64,000 nucleotides of DNA from NORP259 sp041398705 (lineage in GTDB: Bacteria; Planctomycetota; UBA1135; GCA-002686595), in assembly GCA_041398705.1 (NCBI GenBank), contig JAWKUI010000001.1, forward strand, positions 310,001-374,000, given 5' to 3'. Shown one piece after another: positions 52,741 to 61,900 of this stretch (position 1 is the stretch's first letter; each line of letters starts with the position of its first letter). The position numbers were made by a program, and so were the translations under genes. The notes under the pieces are model-generated. The model searched no databases. It had not been told where the DNA came from and saw only the letters and a program-made list of their open reading frames with translations.

Positions 52741-53432
52741 CAGCGTTGCTCCTCTGGGGTCCGCGCCAAGATGTCCTCGATCTCGGCGTTGTAGTCCCCA
52801 GGCGCATGGAAATTGCCGCCAGCAAGCACGCGGGGGTCTCCGCTACGCAAGGCCGCGTCATTGCTGGGCCGGCCCTGCTCGTAGTCTTCCGGATTCAGCA
52901 CCGGGCAAGCGATGGTCTGGCAACGCGGGAGGGGTTCGCTGCGCAGGTGGGTTTCGACGCCAAGCTCACGCAGATAACCACGCGCCAACTCAATGGCTGG
53001 TTCGATCTGCGCGTGTACCTCCGGCCGCAGCCCTCCGCCGTAGTCATCCAGCTCCACCGGCTGCACGCCGATCAGGAAGAGGCGCTCGGGCGCGTCCCCC
53101 ATCATGTCCGCCATGGCGAGCACTTCCTGGAAGCCCGTCTGGTGCAAGCTGATCTTCTTGGCGCCGAGGAATTGGGGCACCTCGTCGTCGTGGTAGCAGC
53201 GGATCGCCCCAGGCGCCAGGCCGAAGTCCACCGCATCAAAGACCACCAGCACGTCCGCGTCGCGCACATGCTGCACCAAATAGATGCCTTGCGTGCCCCC
53301 GTCGAGCAACTGCACATGCTCGGGCACTTCAAAACGCCGGTGGAATTCCTCCACGGCCCGCACGCCAAATCCTTCATCGGCCCAAAGCAGGTTGCCGATG
53401 CCCAGAACGAGGATTCGCGGGGGATTTTGCAT
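52740..53432 (-). CDS. hupD: Hydrogenase maturation endopeptidase HupD
   Basis: This 230-aa nickel-dependent protease removes the C-terminal peptide of the large subunit once nickel is inserted. Family motifs: VLGIGNLLWADEGFGVRAVE at the N-terminus (with the metal-binding Glu), VVFDAVDFG (metal-binding Asp) and SLHQTGFQEVLAMA (metal-binding His). The C-terminal ~60 residues extend beyond the usual ~165-aa family length and are of unknown use. The ATG at 53432 (MQNPPRILVLG) was chosen. A 91-base gap with a hairpin separates it from hupC. Confidence 0.93.
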   Translation of the reverse strand: MQNPPRILVLGIGNLLWADEGFGVRAVEEFHRRFEVPEHVQLLDGGTQGIYLVQHVRDADVLVVFDAVDFGLAPGAIRCYHDDEVPQFLGAKKISLHQTGFQEVLAMADMMGDAPERLFLIGVQPVELDDYGGGLRPEVHAQIEPAIELARGYLRELGVETHLRSEPLPRCQTIACPVLNPEDYEQGRPSNDAALRSGDPRVLAGGNFHAPGDYNAEIEDILARTPEEQR

Positions 53433-53470
53433 GGAGAGCCCCGGCGTACCGGGAAGGTTCAGCTTAACGC

Positions 53471-53504
53471 GACAGGCCCCAACCGACAACGGATGGGGCC
53501 CGTC
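53471..53504 (-). promoter_or_regulatory. Hairpin between hupC and hupD
   Basis: GGCCCCA (53475-53481) pairs with TGGGGCC (53494-53500), and the flanking GAC (53471-53473) matches GTC (53502-53504). It lies about 20 bases past the hupC stop with no U-tract. It may stabilise or attenuate the transcript between structural (hupSLC) and maturation (hupD onward) genes. Confidence 0.45.
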
Positions 53505-53523
53505 GTGATCGGGCTTGCGCCGA

Positions 53524-54246
53524 TCAGCCCTGGCGTCGTTCTTCCGGCTCGTTCGGCGTACGGCCGTCGCGGTTGAGCCTCCAACCGGAGATCATCGAAC
53601 TCATCACGGTCTGCCCAGACATGATGTCCTCGCGAACGACCAGATAGATGTGGTTGATGGTGAAGCACAGCAGCATCCACATGCCCAAGTGGTGCCACGT
53701 GTGCACATCCTGGCTCTGGCCGAAGAACGGGATGACCCAAGACGAGAACCACTCGTATTGCCAAGTGCCCATGCCCGTACCTTCGCCGTAGAGGGCGAGG
53801 CCGGTCACCATCATGAACACCGTCACCCACACGAACCCGATGTGCATGCCGAGCATCGCGAGGGGATTGTGGCCGACGTAGTCGTTGGGCTTCTTCTCGA
53901 GGAACGAGTACCAACGAACCTCGTGCCACACACCCTGCCAGAAATCCTTGCGCCACACCGGTGGCAAGAAGATCTCGCGCGCTTCCGGCTTCCCGACGAT
54001 TGCCAGGTAGACCCGGAATAGGAACCCGATCACCAGGAAGTAGGCACTCGCGAAGTGGATGAAACGGATGGTACCCATCCGGTAGTGGTCGCTGGCCTCG
54101 CCGCCCAATGAGGCGGGCGGAGACGCGATGAGGTATCCGGTGATGCCGAGGGCGATCAACACCACGACCTGGATCCAGTGCCAGATGCGGATGCCAGCGC
54201 TCCAAGCGTAGACCTCGCGGCGGTGGTTGATCTGAAGCGAGTTCAT
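53524..54246 (-). CDS. hupC: Hydrogenase cytochrome b subunit HupC
   Basis: This 240-aa integral membrane subunit accepts electrons from the small subunit and passes them to the quinone pool. Four transmembrane helices are visible: around IRIWHWIQVVVLIALGITGY, RFIHFASAYFLVIGFLFRVY, MLGMHIGFVWVTVFMMVTGL and TWHHLGMWMLLCFTINHIYL. Their histidines (WHW, FIHF, MHIG, THH/NH) are in the positions that bind two b haems in HyaC/HupC. The gene begins nine bases after hupL. Length and motifs are normal for the family. Confidence 0.95.
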   Translation of the reverse strand: MNSLQINHRREVYAWSAGIRIWHWIQVVVLIALGITGYLIASPPASLGGEASDHYRMGTIRFIHFASAYFLVIGFLFRVYLAIVGKPEAREIFLPPVWRKDFWQGVWHEVRWYSFLEKKPNDYVGHNPLAMLGMHIGFVWVTVFMMVTGLALYGEGTGMGTWQYEWFSSWVIPFFGQSQDVHTWHHLGMWMLLCFTINHIYLVVREDIMSGQTVMSSMISGWRLNRDGRTPNEPEERRQG

Positions 54247-54255
54247 GATCCGCCC

Positions 54256-56055
54256 CTAACGCACCTTCACCTGAGCCAGCTCCTTGCCGTCCGGCCCCAT
54301 CACGTGGGTCGAGCAGGCCAGGCACGGGTCGAAGCTGTGGATCGTGCGCAGGATTTCCACCGGCTCCTCCGCCACTTCGACTTTGGTGTTCATCAACGAA
54401 GCCTCGAAAGCCCCGATGTTGCCCTCGGCGTCCCGCGGCGAACCGTTCCAGGTGGTCGGAACCACGCACTGGTAGTTCTCGATCTTGGTGTCCTTGATGC
54501 GGATCCAGTGAGCCAGGGCACCGCGCGGCGCCTCGGTGAAGCCCACCCCCTTCGCCTCCTTCGGCCAGGTCTTCGGATCGAAGTTGACCGAGTTCGCCGT
54601 CGCCGAATCTCCGTTCTTGATGTTCGTGATCAGCTTGTTCAGGAAGTACATCTGGGTCTCGGCAGCCCACTGAGCCTCGAGCGCCCGGGCCGCGGTGCGA
54701 CCGAGGGTCGAGAACAGGGCCTCAAGCGGCGCATCGAGGGCCTTGAGGGTGCGATCCACCTGATCCTTGATGTACTCGTGGCCTTGGGCATAGCCAACCA
54801 CGTACCGGGCGAGCGGTCCGACCTCCATGGCGTGCCCGCGCCAACGCGGCGCCTTGATCCAGGAGTACTTGCCGCCCTCGTCGAGCTGCTCGATGTTGGT
54901 CCTGGTTCCCTTGGCATTCGGGCCGAGCTCGTAATGCGGCTCCGTGATGCCGTCCCAAGGGTGCAGCCCCTTGACGCCGTCGGGGTAGTGGTACCAGGAG
55001 TGCGGAATGAACTCCTGGATCTGCTCCGGATCGCGCAGGTCGACCGGATGCACCTCCGCCAGATTGCCGTTGATGATCGCGCCGTGCGGCATCATCAAGT
55101 TCGCGGGCGAGTAATCGTTGGCCTTGTCGGGGATGTCGCCGTAGGCCATCACGCTCTTGCCCGACAGTCCGCCCCCGTAGAGCCAGCCCTTGTAGAACTT
55201 GCCCACCGCGAGGATGTCGGGGATGTAGACGTTGTTGACGAACTCGATGCAGCGCTGGGTGACGCCCATGACGTAGTTCAAGCGCTCCATGTTGATCGGC
55301 GCGCCGGCCGCCATGGCCCCGTCCATGTTGATCGCACAGGGCACGCCGCCCACCAGCCAGTTCGGGTGGGTATCCTTGCCGCCGAAGATCGTACGCACGG
55401 TCATGATCTCCTTCTGGAAGTCGAGGGCTTCCAGATAGTGCGTGACCGCCATCAGGTCTGCTTCCGGGGGCAACAAGTACGCCGGGTTGCTCCAGTAGCC
55501 GTTCTTGAACGGGCCCAATTGGCCGCTCTCCACGAACTTGCGGATCCGGGTCTGGATGTCGCGGAAGTAGCCCGGCGAGGACTTCGGGTGGTGCGGAGCC
55601 ACACTTTGCTGCAACTCCGAGGTGGCCTTCGGATCCGCCTTGAGCGCATTGACCGGGTTGACCCAGTCGAGCGCGTGCAGGTGGTAGAAGTGCACCAAGT
55701 GGTCGTGCACCTGCAGCGAAAGCTGCATGATGTTGCGAATCGAGTTGGCGTTCTCCGGAATCTCGATGCCGAGGGCATCCTCCACCGCCCGCACGCTGGT
55801 CAACGCGTGGGTACCGGTGCAGACGCCGCAGATGCGCTGGGTGAAGGCCCACGCGTCGCGCGGGTCGCGCCCCTTGAGGATCACTTCCAATCCTCGCCAC
55901 ATCGTGCCGGTGGACACCGCGTTGCGGATGATGTTGTTCTCATCCACGTTCACTTCGCAGCGCATGTGACCCTCGATACGGGTCACCGGGTCCACGACGA
56001 CTCGCTTGCCCCGGGTATCGAGCTCGAATCCGTTGGGTGTCTGGGTGGTCTGCAT
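54256..56055 (-). CDS. hupL: [NiFe]-hydrogenase large subunit
   Basis: This 599-aa catalytic subunit of the uptake hydrogenase binds the NiFe(CN)2CO site. The N-terminal L1 motif RICGVCTGTH gives Cys76 and Cys79; the C-terminal L2 motif DPCLACSTH gives Cys578 and Cys581. HupD should cut after His584, removing the last 15 residues (VMGPDGKELAQVKVR). The N-terminal RVVVDPVTRIEGHMRCEV is the usual opening. The subunit has no Tat signal and is carried across the membrane by the Tat signal of HupS. Its ATG overlaps the hupS stop by one base. Sequence style fits group 1 membrane-bound enzymes. Confidence 0.98.
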   Translation of the reverse strand: MQTTQTPNGFELDTRGKRVVVDPVTRIEGHMRCEVNVDENNIIRNAVSTGTMWRGLEVILKGRDPRDAWAFTQRICGVCTGTHALTSVRAVEDALGIEIPENANSIRNIMQLSLQVHDHLVHFYHLHALDWVNPVNALKADPKATSELQQSVAPHHPKSSPGYFRDIQTRIRKFVESGQLGPFKNGYWSNPAYLLPPEADLMAVTHYLEALDFQKEIMTVRTIFGGKDTHPNWLVGGVPCAINMDGAMAAGAPINMERLNYVMGVTQRCIEFVNNVYIPDILAVGKFYKGWLYGGGLSGKSVMAYGDIPDKANDYSPANLMMPHGAIINGNLAEVHPVDLRDPEQIQEFIPHSWYHYPDGVKGLHPWDGITEPHYELGPNAKGTRTNIEQLDEGGKYSWIKAPRWRGHAMEVGPLARYVVGYAQGHEYIKDQVDRTLKALDAPLEALFSTLGRTAARALEAQWAAETQMYFLNKLITNIKNGDSATANSVNFDPKTWPKEAKGVGFTEAPRGALAHWIRIKDTKIENYQCVVPTTWNGSPRDAEGNIGAFEASLMNTKVEVAEEPVEILRTIHSFDPCLACSTHVMGPDGKELAQVKVR

Positions 56056-57131
56056 CAGTTCTGCTCCCCTTTGGCGACGACTTTCTTGACTGCGGTGGCA
56101 CCCGCGTGGATGGCGACCGCTCCGGCCGTCACCAGGGCTGCGGCCTTGCCGATTTCACCGGCGGTGGATTCGATCCCGAACCCGTGGATGGTGGTCAGGC
56201 GATCGTAGAACCCGCCCTTGTCCCAGAAACCGTCTTCCGAGCAGCCGATGCACGGGTGACCGGCCTGGATCGGGAACGAAAGGCCGCCGTTCCAACGCAC
56301 GGTCGAGCAGGCGTTGTAGGTGGTCGGACCTTTGCATCCGACCTTGTACAGGCAATAGCCCTTGCGCGCGCCCTCATCGTCGAACTGCTCGACGAACTGG
56401 CCCGCGTCGAAGTGCGGCCGGCGATAGCATTTGTCGTGGATTCGCTGCGAGTAGAACATCTTCGGCCGACCTTGGCTGTCTAGTTCAGGCAGGCGGTCGA
56501 AGGTCAGGATGTACGTGATGACCGCGGTCATGACCTCGGAGATCGGCGGGCAACCCGGCACCTTGATGATCGGCTTGTTGGCAAGCCCCGGTACCTTGTG
56601 GGTCGGCGTGGCGCGGGTGGGGTTCGGGCGTGCGGCCTGCACGCAGCCCCAAGAGGCGCAGGAACCCCAGGAAACGATGGCTTTTGCGTGTTCGGCCGCG
56701 TGGCGCAACTGCTCGACAAAGGGTTTGCCCCCGATGATGCAGTACATGCCGTCCTCGTTGAGCGGCGCATTGCCTTCCACCGCGAGGATGAAGTTGCCGT
56801 CGTACTTCTCGATGGTCTCTTCGACGATCGCCTCGGCCTGCGTGCCCGCGGCGGCCATGATCGTGTCGTCATAATCGAGCGAGATCATCGACAGGATCAC
56901 GTCCTTGGCCAGCGGGTGCGCCGAACGGATGAAACTCTCCGAACAGCAAGTGCACTCGAGACCATGCAACCAAAGCACCGGGATGCGGGGTTTGGTCTCC
57001 ATGGCGTGGGCGATCTTCGGAGCCATGGCGGGATGCAATCCCAAAGCTCCGGCCGCCAGCGAACAGTACTTGAGCAGACTCCGGCGGGTGATTCCCTGCC
57101 GACGCATCACGTCGTAGAAGGTCTCGTGCAT
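56055..57131 (-). CDS. hupS: [NiFe]-hydrogenase small subunit, oxygen-tolerant type
   Basis: This 358-aa electron-transfer subunit has an N-terminal Tat signal (TRRSLLK at 15-21) that exports the folded dimer. The start at 57131 is chosen; the longer frame adds only random residues before the Tat motif. Proximal-cluster cysteines are Cys60, Cys63, Cys158 and Cys194, plus extra Cys62 (in LECTCCSESF) and Cys163 (in GSCASWGC). This is the six-Cys arrangement of the [4Fe-3S] cluster of oxygen-tolerant group 1d enzymes. The distal cluster uses His232, Cys235, Cys260 and Cys266; the medial [3Fe-4S] uses Cys275, Cys294 and Cys297. A C-terminal hydrophobic helix (~328-348) anchors it to the membrane beside HupC. 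Confidence 0.97.
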   Translation of the reverse strand: MHETFYDVMRRQGITRRSLLKYCSLAAGALGLHPAMAPKIAHAMETKPRIPVLWLHGLECTCCSESFIRSAHPLAKDVILSMISLDYDDTIMAAAGTQAEAIVEETIEKYDGNFILAVEGNAPLNEDGMYCIIGGKPFVEQLRHAAEHAKAIVSWGSCASWGCVQAARPNPTRATPTHKVPGLANKPIIKVPGCPPISEVMTAVITYILTFDRLPELDSQGRPKMFYSQRIHDKCYRRPHFDAGQFVEQFDDEGARKGYCLYKVGCKGPTTYNACSTVRWNGGLSFPIQAGHPCIGCSEDGFWDKGGFYDRLTTIHGFGIESTAGEIGKAAALVTAGAVAIHAGATAVKKVVAKGEQN

Positions 57132-57405
57132 GGTCGATTCGGATGGGCAGCGATGGACAGGGTTCGCTGCGCCGCTGACGGAGCCTAGCGTTAAGCCACC
57201 ATTTGGCCACCACTTCTTGTTCGACGCTTTCGCTCGCGGGAAGACCACAAGCCGCGAACTTTCTACTTCGACCTGCGCGTTTCCTTGAAGCGCGGGCTTC
57301 ATGTGTACGCAGTGAAGCGGAATGCTACAGACACCTTCCGTTCACGGAACAGTTGGCGCGTGCTCGGTTGCGATCAACGCAACGATTGCGAATGAATCTC
57401 GACGC

Positions 57406-59712
57406 TCAACTCCGCGCATCAGACCGCGCGAGAGCGACGAGCGCTTGACCAAAGGCGATGCCTCCATCGCCCGCAGGGACCTGCTCCGGCGCAAGCACCT
57501 TCAGTCCGGCGGCCTGCAATTCCTCCAGAAGCGAGCCAAGCAAGAAGCGGTTGTGAAACACCCCGCCACCGAGCGCGACGGTCTGCACGCCCGCTTCCCG
57601 CGCGAGTCCCAGCGCCGCCGACACGAGCCCATCCGCGAGCAGCCGCTGCGCCCGCCAGGCGATCCGCTCTCGCGGCACACCGGCCTCGAGCCAATCGAGC
57701 AGCGCTCGCCAGAACCCGGGAAAGGTCAATCGGCCTTGCTCCAACCTTCCCGCCAACTCCCCGGGCCGCCAATCGTGCTCTCCGCTCGCCGCGAGCGCCT
57801 CCAATTCGATCGCCGGCTGCCCCTCATATTGCACGGGTTGTTGCGCAATGCCGAGCACGGCGGCAACCCCATCCAGCCAACGACCGGCCGAACTCGTCTC
57901 CGGACAATTCAGCCCCGACTGCAACATTCCAAGCAACGCGGGCACATTCTGCGTCGCGAGGAACGCACCGAAGGCGGTCCCCTGCGCCCGCTGCAGCAAA
58001 CCTTCGCGCTGCAACGCCGCGAGCGTTATGCGCCAAGGCTGCAGAATCGCTTGGGTGCCCCCCGGCAAAACCGAAGCTTCCAGGCAAGCGACCCGCGTGG
58101 CCTGCCGATAGTCCGCCACAAGGAACTCCCCGCCCCAGAGGCCCCCACCTTCTCCCCACCCCGTTCCATCGAGCGCGATGCCGAGCACTGGCCCCGCGTC
58201 GAGCGGCCAGCCATGCTCCCCGAGCACGGCGGCGATGTGGGCATGGTGATGCTGGACCTCGTGAACCGGGAGATCCAAGGCGGATGCACGCCCAAGCCCT
58301 GCGAGGCGCGAATGGGCATCCGGATGGCCATCCACCGCAATCCACTGCGGGCCGCAGTCGTTTAGCCGCAGGTACAGATCGAGATGGCGCAGGTAGTCCG
58401 CGAGGGCGGTCGGCTCGGACAGGTCCCCCATGTGCTGCGAAAGCACAAGCCGCCCGGCCCGCGCGAGGCAGAAACTGGCTTTGAGTTCTGCGCCCATGGC
58501 GAGCCCCATTTGATCGCCTTGAAAACCCGGCGGCAAAGGCAGGCTCTGGGGCGCAAGCCCGCGCGCCCGTCGCAGCACACGCGTCGCCCCCGCCGCGAAC
58601 TGCACCACCGAATCATCGACCCGATTGTGGATGGGCCGATCGTGCACGAGGAACGCATCGGCGATCGAACCGAGGCGCGCCCGCGCCTCGCCGTCTTCCG
58701 TCACTTGGGGCTCTTCGCTCAAGTTGCCGGAGGTCATCACCAAGGGGCCGTCGAATTCCCGCAGCAGGAGATGATGCAGCGGGGTGTAAGGCAGGAGAAA
58801 CCCCAGGGTATGCTGCCCCGGCGCTACGGTTTCCGGTAAGGGTTCCCCGGCCGCATGCAGCAGCACGATGGGAGCCGCCGGCGCACACAACAGCCGGCTC
58901 TCTTCCTCGTTCAGCCGCGCAAAACGCCGCACAACGTCAAGATCGCGCGCCATCACGGCCAATGGCTTGCGCGGCCGATGCTTGCGCTCCCGCAGCCGCT
59001 CGACGGCCTCGGCTTGGCGTGCATCACAGCACAAGTGGTACCCCCCGAGTCCCTTGATCGCGACGATCTGCCCGCCGCGGATGCGCTGCCCTGCTCCCGC
59101 GATGGCCTCCCCGGAGATCTCCCTGCCCTGCCCGTCCACCAGGCGCACCTGGGGCCCGCATTTTGCGCAGGCAATGGGCTGGGCGTGGAAGCGGCGATCG
59201 GCGGGATCGGCATATTCGCATGCACAATCCGCACACATGGCAAATCGCGCCATGGTGGTGTTCTCGCGGTCGTAGGGCAGCCGCTCGACGATCGAAAGGC
59301 GCGGGCCGCAGTGCGTGCAGTTGCTCAGGGCATACCCAAAACGCCGATCGGCCGGATCCAGGACCTCGCGCACGCAGTCCGGACAGGAGGCGAGATCGGC
59401 GAGCGGTTCGGTGCGAACCTCCCCAGCCTCGCTGGCGGCGATCACGAATTCGGCCGGCGCCGGCCCGGGAACCGCGAGGTCCTGCCTTTGGATCGCATCG
59501 ATGCGCGCATGGGCCGGGGCACGCTCGCGCAAGGCCGCGGCAAACCTATCGAACACTTCCTGCGCGCCCCAGATCTCGATCGAAACCCCTTGGGAGTGGT
59601 TCCAAACCCGGCCCAGCAGCCCAAACTCCTGGGCCAGGTGCCAGACGAAAGGCCGAAACCCGACGCCCTGCACGATGCCCTCGATGCGCAATCGCTCGGC
59701 GCGCATACCCAT
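57406..59712 (-). CDS. hypF: Carbamoyltransferase HypF
   Basis: This 768-aa enzyme makes the thiocarbamate from carbamoyl phosphate that becomes the CN ligands of the NiFe site. Domains in order: acylphosphatase-like (GIVQGVGFRPFVW, residues ~12-24), two zinc-finger pairs (CPDC...CTHC and CADC...CAKC), a YrdC-like domain (QIVAIKGLGGYHLCCDA), and a Kae1-like carbamoyl transfer domain (VQHHHAHIAAVLGEHG, QTVALGGGVFHNRFL). Full length. It starts five bases after hypE and ends the hypBCDEF run; a 274-base gap then precedes hupS. An alternative ATG lies two codons in. Confidence 0.97.
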   Translation of the reverse strand: MGMRAERLRIEGIVQGVGFRPFVWHLAQEFGLLGRVWNHSQGVSIEIWGAQEVFDRFAAALRERAPAHARIDAIQRQDLAVPGPAPAEFVIAASEAGEVRTEPLADLASCPDCVREVLDPADRRFGYALSNCTHCGPRLSIVERLPYDRENTTMARFAMCADCACEYADPADRRFHAQPIACAKCGPQVRLVDGQGREISGEAIAGAGQRIRGGQIVAIKGLGGYHLCCDARQAEAVERLRERKHRPRKPLAVMARDLDVVRRFARLNEEESRLLCAPAAPIVLLHAAGEPLPETVAPGQHTLGFLLPYTPLHHLLLREFDGPLVMTSGNLSEEPQVTEDGEARARLGSIADAFLVHDRPIHNRVDDSVVQFAAGATRVLRRARGLAPQSLPLPPGFQGDQMGLAMGAELKASFCLARAGRLVLSQHMGDLSEPTALADYLRHLDLYLRLNDCGPQWIAVDGHPDAHSRLAGLGRASALDLPVHEVQHHHAHIAAVLGEHGWPLDAGPVLGIALDGTGWGEGGGLWGGEFLVADYRQATRVACLEASVLPGGTQAILQPWRITLAALQREGLLQRAQGTAFGAFLATQNVPALLGMLQSGLNCPETSSAGRWLDGVAAVLGIAQQPVQYEGQPAIELEALAASGEHDWRPGELAGRLEQGRLTFPGFWRALLDWLEAGVPRERIAWRAQRLLADGLVSAALGLAREAGVQTVALGGGVFHNRFLLGSLLEELQAAGLKVLAPEQVPAGDGGIAFGQALVALARSDARS

Positions 59713-59717
59713 GTTCC

Positions 59718-60761
59718 TCAGCAGATCCGGGGTAACTGCTCCCCGGCCAGCCAGTCCACCATGCGGCGCCCGCCAAAACGCGTCGCCATCTGGACGAAGT
59801 GGTGCTCATCCTCGGTGACTTCACCGATGCACGCCGCAGCCCGTGCAAGCGGGTGCTTGCGCATCGTCTCCAGCAGTCCATCGACCCGTTCCCGGGGAAC
59901 GATCGCCACGAGTTTGCCCTCGTTGGCCACGTGCAGCGGATCCAGTCCGAACAGCTCGCACGCCGCTTCGACTTCGGGCAGGACGGGCAATTCGGCTTCT
60001 TGCAGCAGCATGCCCACGCCGGACTGCCGCGCAAGCTCGTTCAGAGTCGCTGAGAGTCCGCCGCGCGTCGCATCGCGCATGCAGCGGATATCCGGGGCCA
60101 CCCGCACCATCTCGGCCACGAGCGTGTGCAGCGCAGCGGAGTCCGACTGCACGGAACTCTCGAAAGCCATGCCCTGCCGCGAAGACATGATCGCCACGCC
60201 ATGGTCGCCGATCGTTCCGTTGATAAGGATCGCGTCCCCCGGCCGGGCCTGGCGGGCGTCGATTTGTACACCTTCGGGCACCCGCCCCACGCCCGTCGTG
60301 GCAATGTAGACACCATCCGCCTTGCCCCGTTCCACGACCTTGGTGTCCCCGGTTACCACCGGCACACCCGCCTCGCGGCTGGCGCGCGCCATCGACTCGA
60401 CAATGCGGTCGAGGTCAGCCAGCGGAAATCCCTCTTCGAGGATGAAACTCGCCGAAAGGTACAGGGGTTCGGCGCCGGACATCGCCACATCGTTGATCGT
60501 GCCGTGTACGGCCAGCGAGCCGATGTCGCCTCCAGGAAAGAACAAGGGCGAGACCACGTGGCCGTCGGTCGTGATCACCATACGGCCCGCCCGCACCTCG
60601 AACAGGGCCTGATCATTGCCCGCGCGCAACATGGGGTTGTCGAGGTGGTACAGGAAGATGTCCTCGATCAACTGGGCCATGGTGCGTCCCCCGCCGCCGT
60701 GGCCCATCTCGACGCGACCGGCGAGGTTCAGCCGGCGCTTCTTCGGCCCCTCACCGCTCAC
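59718..60761 (-). CDS. hypE: Hydrogenase maturation protein HypE
   Basis: This 347-aa ATP-dependent dehydratase converts the carbamoyl group on its C-terminal cysteine to thiocyanate. The protein ends PRIC, with the required last Cys. The N-terminal MGHGGGGRTMAQLI and GDIGSLAVHGTINDVAMSGA are standard PurM-like motifs. The start is taken as the GTG at 60761, whose bases overlap the hypD stop in a GTGA junction, matching the four-base overlaps elsewhere in the operon and including the family's HGGGGR motif. A longer open frame to 61061 lies antisense-free but within hypD and is rejected. Confidence 0.95.
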   Translation of the reverse strand: MSGEGPKKRRLNLAGRVEMGHGGGGRTMAQLIEDIFLYHLDNPMLRAGNDQALFEVRAGRMVITTDGHVVSPLFFPGGDIGSLAVHGTINDVAMSGAEPLYLSASFILEEGFPLADLDRIVESMARASREAGVPVVTGDTKVVERGKADGVYIATTGVGRVPEGVQIDARQARPGDAILINGTIGDHGVAIMSSRQGMAFESSVQSDSAALHTLVAEMVRVAPDIRCMRDATRGGLSATLNELARQSGVGMLLQEAELPVLPEVEAACELFGLDPLHVANEGKLVAIVPRERVDGLLETMRKHPLARAAACIGEVTEDEHHFVQMATRFGGRRMVDWLAGEQLPRIC

Positions 60762-61900
60762 GACGGGCTTCCTTGGGCTTGCAGATCGCGCCGATGGCGA
60801 CCATAGGTCCAATAGGCCGCACAGGCGCCTTCGGACGAAACCATGCACGAGCCCATCGGATTCTCCGGGGTGCAGGCGGTTCCGAACAGCTTGCAATCGG
60901 TGGGTTTCTTCTCCCCGCGCAGGATCGCGGGACATTCGCACGCCTTGACCGCTTCTTTGTTTTCGGGCCGCTCGATCGAGAAACGCTGCTCTGCGTCCCA
61001 CTGCGCGAACTCTGCGCGAATCATCAGCGCGCTGTCGGGTACGCTGCCCAGCCCGCGCCACTCAAAACTCGGCCGCAGCTCGAAGACGCGATCCACCAGC
61101 TCCTGCGCCTTGCGGTTGCCCTCGCGCGTCACCACCCGGGTGTATTCGTTCTCGACTTCGGCGCGCCCCTCGTTGATCTGGCGGATCAACATGCGCGCGG
61201 CCTGCATCACATCCAGGGGCTCGAAACCCGCGATCACGACCGGGCGCCGGAAGCGTTCGACAAACGGCTCGTAGGGCCGGCTGCCGATGACCGAACTCAC
61301 GTGGGAGGGCCCGAAAAATCCGTCGATCGGCACCCGTTGTTGCGCATCCCCGCCCATGATGCTGTGCATAGCGGCCGGGGTCAGCACGTGGTTGCAGAAG
61401 ACGGTGAAGTTCGCGAGCCCGCGTTTTTGCGCTTCGAGCAGGGCCACGGCCGTCGGTGGGGTGGTCGTTTCGAAGCCGATCGCCATGAAAACCACCTGCT
61501 TGTCCGGATTCGCTTCGGCCACCCGCAGCGCCTCGGTGGTCGACTGCACCATGCGCACATCGCCGCCCTCGGCCCGGATCCCGGCCAAGGTGCGGCGTTT
61601 GCTCGCGGGAACACGCAGCAGATCGCCATACGTGCAAAGAATCACGCCGTGCTCGAGCACAAGCGCCATTGCCTGGTCGATGCGGCCGATCGGTAACACG
61701 CACACCGGACAGCCAGGCCCGTGCACAAACTCAACCGCCGCAGGCATCCAGTCCTGAACGCCGTAGCGGAAGATCGCGTGGGTGTGCCCGCCGCAGAACT
61801 CCATCAACCGGTACGTGCGCCCCGGTTGCACCTCGGCGGCAATGGAACCGGCCAGCGTGCGCGCCAGGTCGCCGTCGCGGAACTCCTGGATGTACTTCAT
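60758..61900 (-). CDS. hypD: Hydrogenase maturation protein HypD
   Basis: This 380-aa Fe-S protein forms the scaffold with HypC on which the Fe(CN)2CO unit is built. Key motifs are complete: EFCGGHTHAIFRYG, GPGCPVCVLP, GFETTTPPTAVAL and FCNHVLTPAAM. The C-terminal [4Fe-4S] site is in ACECPAILRGEKKPTDCKLF followed by more cysteines. Length is normal. It overlaps hypC by four bases upstream and hypE by four downstream. Confidence 0.98.
   Translation of the reverse strand: MKYIQEFRDGDLARTLAGSIAAEVQPGRTYRLMEFCGGHTHAIFRYGVQDWMPAAVEFVHGPGCPVCVLPIGRIDQAMALVLEHGVILCTYGDLLRVPASKRRTLAGIRAEGGDVRMVQSTTEALRVAEANPDKQVVFMAIGFETTTPPTAVALLEAQKRGLANFTVFCNHVLTPAAMHSIMGGDAQQRVPIDGFFGPSHVSSVIGSRPYEPFVERFRRPVVIAGFEPLDVMQAARMLIRQINEGRAEVENEYTRVVTREGNRKAQELVDRVFELRPSFEWRGLGSVPDSALMIRAEFAQWDAEQRFSIERPENKEAVKACECPAILRGEKKPTDCKLFGTACTPENPMGSCMVSSEGACAAYWTYGRHRRDLQAQGSPS

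Noticed and set aside
57132..57405. Sigma-54 promoter before hupS
   Set aside because: No GG/GC pair at the required -24/-12 spacing was found in the gap, only small dyads (57336-57349 and 57367-57383).
59718..61061. Longer HypE start at 61061
   Set aside because: It would overlap hypD by 300 bases and add a region with no HypE similarity; the GTG at 60761 fits the operon's overlap pattern.
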